Positions 25,020 through 26,945 of a DNA stretch of 26,945 nucleotides are shown in pieces. The notes beneath the pieces are model-generated. The model had not been told where the DNA came from, searched no databases, and worked only from the letters and a program-made list of their open reading frames with translations. The stretch spans positions 1 through 26,945 of the forward strand of contig NZ_MUXV01000040.1 of assembly GCF_002014975.1 (NCBI RefSeq), given 5' to 3'. The position numbers and the translations under genes are program-made. The number at the start of each line of letters is the position of its first letter. Position 1 is the stretch's first letter. Source of the stretch: Moraxella bovis (GTDB taxonomy: Bacteria; Pseudomonadota; Gammaproteobacteria; Pseudomonadales; Moraxellaceae).

Positions 25020-25424
25020 ATGAATTTTGAGATAATACAACGCCTTATCGCACTTGCCGAGACAAGCGAACTTGGGCAAATTGAAGTTACAGACGGCACA
25101 GAGCGTATCAAGGTAGTTAATACCACAAAGACTTCAATGCCAATAGCCCCAAAAACCATGAGCCTAGCCCCGCCTTTGGGCGATGATGCCAACAATGCCG
25201 ATGAATCAGCCATCATAAAAGCGGCAAGTGTGGGCAAGTTCTGCCTTGATGGGATTGCCCTAACCACAGGCGATACCATCAAAGCTGGCGACACAGTGGG
25301 GGGCGTGCTTGCCCTTGGTGTACTCACCCCCATCATAGCCGATAAATCGGGAGTTTTGCATGACTACCTTGTCAAAGCTGGCGATAAAGTAGAATGGGGG
25401 CAGGCGGTGTTACGTTTAGCATGA
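25020..25424 (+). CDS. BCCP-like protein without the biotin-acceptor lysine
   Basis: 134 residues, a paralogue of the accB product of the same locus. The N-terminal domain matches (IQRLIALAETSELGQIEVTD against LARLIKLTETAQIHSLEIQD) and the end carries a biotinyl/lipoyl-type fold (GDTIKAGDT ... LVKAGDKVEWGQAVLRLA). An ungapped alignment places LALGVL where AccB has EVMKIM, so the modified lysine is Gly100. The thumb loop is also missing. It cannot be biotinylated in the normal way and may be structural or regulatory. It lies 3 bp after the NRAMP-like gene with GGATAAATC as binding site. Small proteins of this kind are often just labelled acetyl-CoA carboxylase. Confidence 0.8.
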   Translation: MNFEIIQRLIALAETSELGQIEVTDGTERIKVVNTTKTSMPIAPKTMSLAPPLGDDANNADESAIIKAASVGKFCLDGIALTTGDTIKAGDTVGGVLALGVLTPIIADKSGVLHDYLVKAGDKVEWGQAVLRLA

Positions 25425-25546
25425 CTTCATTTGGTGATATTGATTGGCTGGGATGTTATTAAAAAGGCAATGAATACTCATCGCCTATACAAGCTTGAAT
25501 TGTTAAAGTTTTAATTTAAAAAGAAATGACATTGAAAAGGGTAAAT

Positions 25547-25927
25547 TTAAAACCCAGCTTTGACAAACATCAGTGCCACGCTGGATATTATCATGACAAA
25601 CAAGGTTAGGCTAAACGCTTGATAAACCAAAGCCAATCCTTGTTTGACTTGGTAAAATTTGGGCGTTTTTATGCGAATGTTTTTAACACTGCTCTTATGG
25701 TAAAATACCACATTATTACCTGTGATGTCTTGTTTGATATGTAATAGCGACTGTCGAATGTCTTGATAAAGCATTTCTAATTGCTGACAAATGACAATAA
25801 CGACTTGCAATAAATAGCAGATTAGTTGTATGATATAATTTCTTATGGGGCGTAAAGATTTTTTGCCCTGTGAATGTGCCACGTGCTGAGTGGCGTCATA
25901 ATTAACCATGTCATAAGATGTACTCAT
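25547..25927 (-). CDS. Hypothetical small membrane protein
   Basis: 126 residues from the ATG at 25927, preceded by GTGAGA. An upstream in-frame start at 25951 would run into the T tract of a hairpin and is less likely. Not recognised. Two hydrophobic segments are visible, one near residues 33-53 (NYIIQLICYLLQVVIVICQ) and one near the C-terminus (FSLTLFVMIISSVALMFV), with a basic polar stretch between (HKSSVKNIRIKTPK). It is divergent from the UmuD-like gene and shares its regulatory region, so it may belong to the same DNA-damage response; this is only positional. The 122 bp between it and the BCCP-like gene hold no gene. Confidence 0.5.
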   Translation of the reverse strand: MSTSYDMVNYDATQHVAHSQGKKSLRPIRNYIIQLICYLLQVVIVICQQLEMLYQDIRQSLLHIKQDITGNNVVFYHKSSVKNIRIKTPKFYQVKQGLALVYQAFSLTLFVMIISSVALMFVKAGF

Positions 25928-25949
25928 CGCTAATCTCACTATCAAATAC

Positions 25950-25990
25950 AAAAAAGGACGTCAGTTTAATGCTGTGGGACAAAACTGACG
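25950..25990 (-). terminator. Terminator-like hairpin in the leader of the small membrane protein gene
   Basis: CGTCAGTTT (25959-25967) and AAACTGACG (25982-25990) form a perfect 9-bp stem with a 14-nt loop, followed on the minus strand by TCC and six T. It lies upstream of the start codon at 25927 and about 70-110 nt after the likely minus-strand promoter. It is either an attenuator or the end of a short RNA of roughly 100 nt. Confidence 0.5.
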
Positions 25991-25997
25991 AATTATC

Positions 25998-26067
25998 TTG
26001 AAAGTATACAAAAATCGGCTAAAATTTTATTTGAATACTGTTACAAAAATCAAGATGATGATATAAT
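25998..26067 (+). promoter_or_regulatory. UmuD-like gene promoter with two tandem operator-like repeats
   Basis: A perfect -10 TATAAT is at 26062-26067 with a weak -35 TGTTAC (26039-26044, 17-bp spacer). The -35 lies inside a TTGAA...GTTAC...TCAA palindrome-like site (26031-26053). A related copy starting TTGAA and ending TACAAAAATC is at 25998-26016. The design fits repression by the encoded UmuD/LexA-like protein; it resembles the TTGAA...GTAAC...TTCAA box I recall for Acinetobacter UmuDAb. A minus-strand promoter (TTGTTT 26090-26085, TATTAT 26068-26063) overlaps the same -10. Confidence 0.5.
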
Positions 26068-26098
26068 AACACAAAATTTTTAAAAAACAAGCAATTTT

Positions 26099-26773
26099 AT
26101 GAGCAAAAATGACCAAATCTTAAAAACTGTCCCAGGCCCCACGCCAAATAACAGTTTCAAAGACAAAGGGGCGAGCGAAAACTCTCATGGTGGTAAGCGA
26201 AAAGGGGCAGGGCGAAAGCCATCTGCCATCAAGACGGTCGTCAAACGGGTGCCGAGTATTTTGGTGCCGATGATAGATAAGATGACTGAGAACATGATGC
26301 AGACATTGGCAAATTCAGCGGTCATCAAAAGCCCTAATGTGCCACTTGATGCCATGATACCTGCCAATGATGACACAGATATGTCGGTGCTGATGAGTCT
26401 TGCCAAGGTGCCAGCAGGTTTGCCTGCTTATAACGACGGGCAAAGCGAAGAGATTAATCTTAATGACTATCTGGTCGGGCGTCAGAGTGATACGTTTGTG
26501 GTGCGATGTGGGGGCTATTCAATGTTGGATGCTGGCATTGATAAGGATGATTTGCTCATCATTGACCGCTCGGTAGAACCAAAGCATTTTGATATTGTGA
26601 TGGCAGATTTGGGCAGTGAATTTACCATTAAACGCTTGCACAAGTTTAAAGATGGGCGACTGGAGCTACATTCAGAAAACGAAGCTGACCCACATCCCAA
26701 TTTTAGTTTTAAAGATGGCGACCATATGATGGTTGTGGGCGTGGTCATGCACGTGATTAAGAGTTTGCGGTAA
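26099..26773 (+). CDS. umuD: UmuD/LexA-like S24 self-cleaving protein with long N-terminal extension (UmuDAb-type)
   Basis: 224 residues. The C-terminal half is an S24 self-cleaving peptidase: cleavage site PAG (A106-G107), catalytic Ser141 in GGYSMLDAGI, and catalytic Lys178 in FTIKRL. The Ser-Lys spacing of 37 equals that of E. coli UmuD (S60/K97). The roughly 105-residue N-terminal part is far longer than that of UmuD. It starts with a basic GGKRKGAGRKPS motif followed by VVKRVPSILVPMI, a pattern seen in several DNA-binding or plasmid/phage proteins. In Acinetobacter an extended UmuD (UmuDAb) represses SOS-type genes and no LexA exists; a similar role is inferred here. Its own promoter carries candidate operators. 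No umuC follows within the 170 bp to the window end. The ribosome-binding site is weak. Confidence 0.82.
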   Translation: MSKNDQILKTVPGPTPNNSFKDKGASENSHGGKRKGAGRKPSAIKTVVKRVPSILVPMIDKMTENMMQTLANSAVIKSPNVPLDAMIPANDDTDMSVLMSLAKVPAGLPAYNDGQSEEINLNDYLVGRQSDTFVVRCGGYSMLDAGIDKDDLLIIDRSVEPKHFDIVMADLGSEFTIKRLHKFKDGRLELHSENEADPHPNFSFKDGDHMMVVGVVMHVIKSLR

Positions 26774-26794
26774 ACACGCCTGCTTTTTTGAGTT

Positions 26795-26826
26795 AAACTC
26801 GTACATAATTAAAAATGTGCGAGTTT
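26795..26826 (+). terminator. Terminator of the UmuD-like gene
   Basis: A 12-bp stem with one G-T pair (AAACTCGTACAT / ATGTGCGAGTTT), an 8-nt loop and a short T tail, 21 bp after the stop codon. A terminator here means umuC, if present, is not co-transcribed. Confidence 0.65.
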
Positions 26827-26888
26827 TGATATAGATAAAAAGCGTAAGATTTGATAAAAATAACAGCATGGAAATTTGAGTGAATCTA

Positions 26889-26931
26889 TGCTATAATTAG
26901 TGATATTTTACTTCGCATAATAGTTATTATG
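26889..26931 (+). promoter_or_regulatory. Extended -10 promoter and palindrome at the right edge
   Basis: TGCTATAAT (26889-26897) is an extended -10 box on the plus strand. Just downstream CATAATA-GT-TATTATG (26916-26931) is a perfect palindrome placed where an operator would block transcription. The gene they serve would lie beyond the window. Confidence 0.4.
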
Positions 26932-26945
26932 TTAAATAGCAAACG

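Noticed and set aside
25490..25546. Terminator after the BCCP-like gene
   Set aside because: Weak hairpin potential near 25466-25487 and no T tract on the plus strand.
26099..26773. True LexA repressor
   Set aside because: No winged-helix LexA N-terminal domain; the basic GGKRKGAGRKP module and the S24 spacing fit the extended UmuD type better.

Overview
The window reads as a chromosomal segment of a gammaproteobacterium of the family Moraxellaceae, most likely a Moraxella or a close relative. That is an inference from moderate-to-low GC with AT-rich spacers, an alanine-aminotransferase-type enzyme with an N-terminal XRE helix-turn-helix, a UmuD-like S24 protein with a long N-terminal extension (as in Acinetobacter UmuDAb), and the general gene repertoire. 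No IS element, prophage or CRISPR array was seen.

Left part (1-9506). nrdA (class Ia ribonucleotide reductase large subunit, minus strand) ends in a hairpin terminator. It is followed by two convergent transcription units that together hold homologues of all four E. coli ynbABCD genes, a poorly understood phospholipid-type set. On the plus strand lie a PAP2/dual-specificity phosphatase (YnbD-like) and a CDP-diglyceride-synthase-like protein (YnbB-like). On the minus strand, read right to left, lie a CDP-alcohol phosphatidyltransferase (YnbA-like), an alpha/beta hydrolase-methyltransferase fusion (YnbC-like), a broken patatin-like phospholipase that is not in the ORF calls as one gene, and a short-chain dehydrogenase. 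The plausible joint role is making and remodelling an unusual phospholipid. The YnbB N-terminus looks frameshifted and the patatin carries a stop, a frameshift and lost catalytic residues, so the cluster may be decaying here.

Middle (9676-17761). A DUF2057/CsgI-like periplasmic protein, hda (DnaA inactivator), a SulP-family anion transporter gene with two single-base frameshifts, and an AI-2E-family permease come first. A tRNA-Val(TAC)-tRNA-Asp(GTC) operon follows, with a near-consensus promoter, a terminator, and a paired inverted REP/BIME-like element inside its transcribed leader. Then come a msrB-gpx oxidative-repair pair, a small membrane protein, and the XRE-aminotransferase fusion.

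Right part (17782-25424). An NRAMP-like transporter is divergent from a tight operon: accB-like, accC-like, pxpB, pxpC, pxpA, then a second NRAMP-like (YcsG-type) transporter and a second BCCP-like protein that has lost the biotinylated lysine. This is a 5-oxoprolinase (PxpABC) locus with its own biotin carboxylase and carrier. Since PxpB/PxpC are homologous to the carboxyltransferase region of urea carboxylase, the genes together resemble a split urea-carboxylase-like enzyme. This is the best candidate for a poorly described system in the window.

Far right (25547-26945). A small hypothetical membrane protein with a terminator-like hairpin in its leader is divergent from a UmuD/LexA-like self-cleaving regulator. 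The shared promoter region carries two related repeats that resemble a self-operator.
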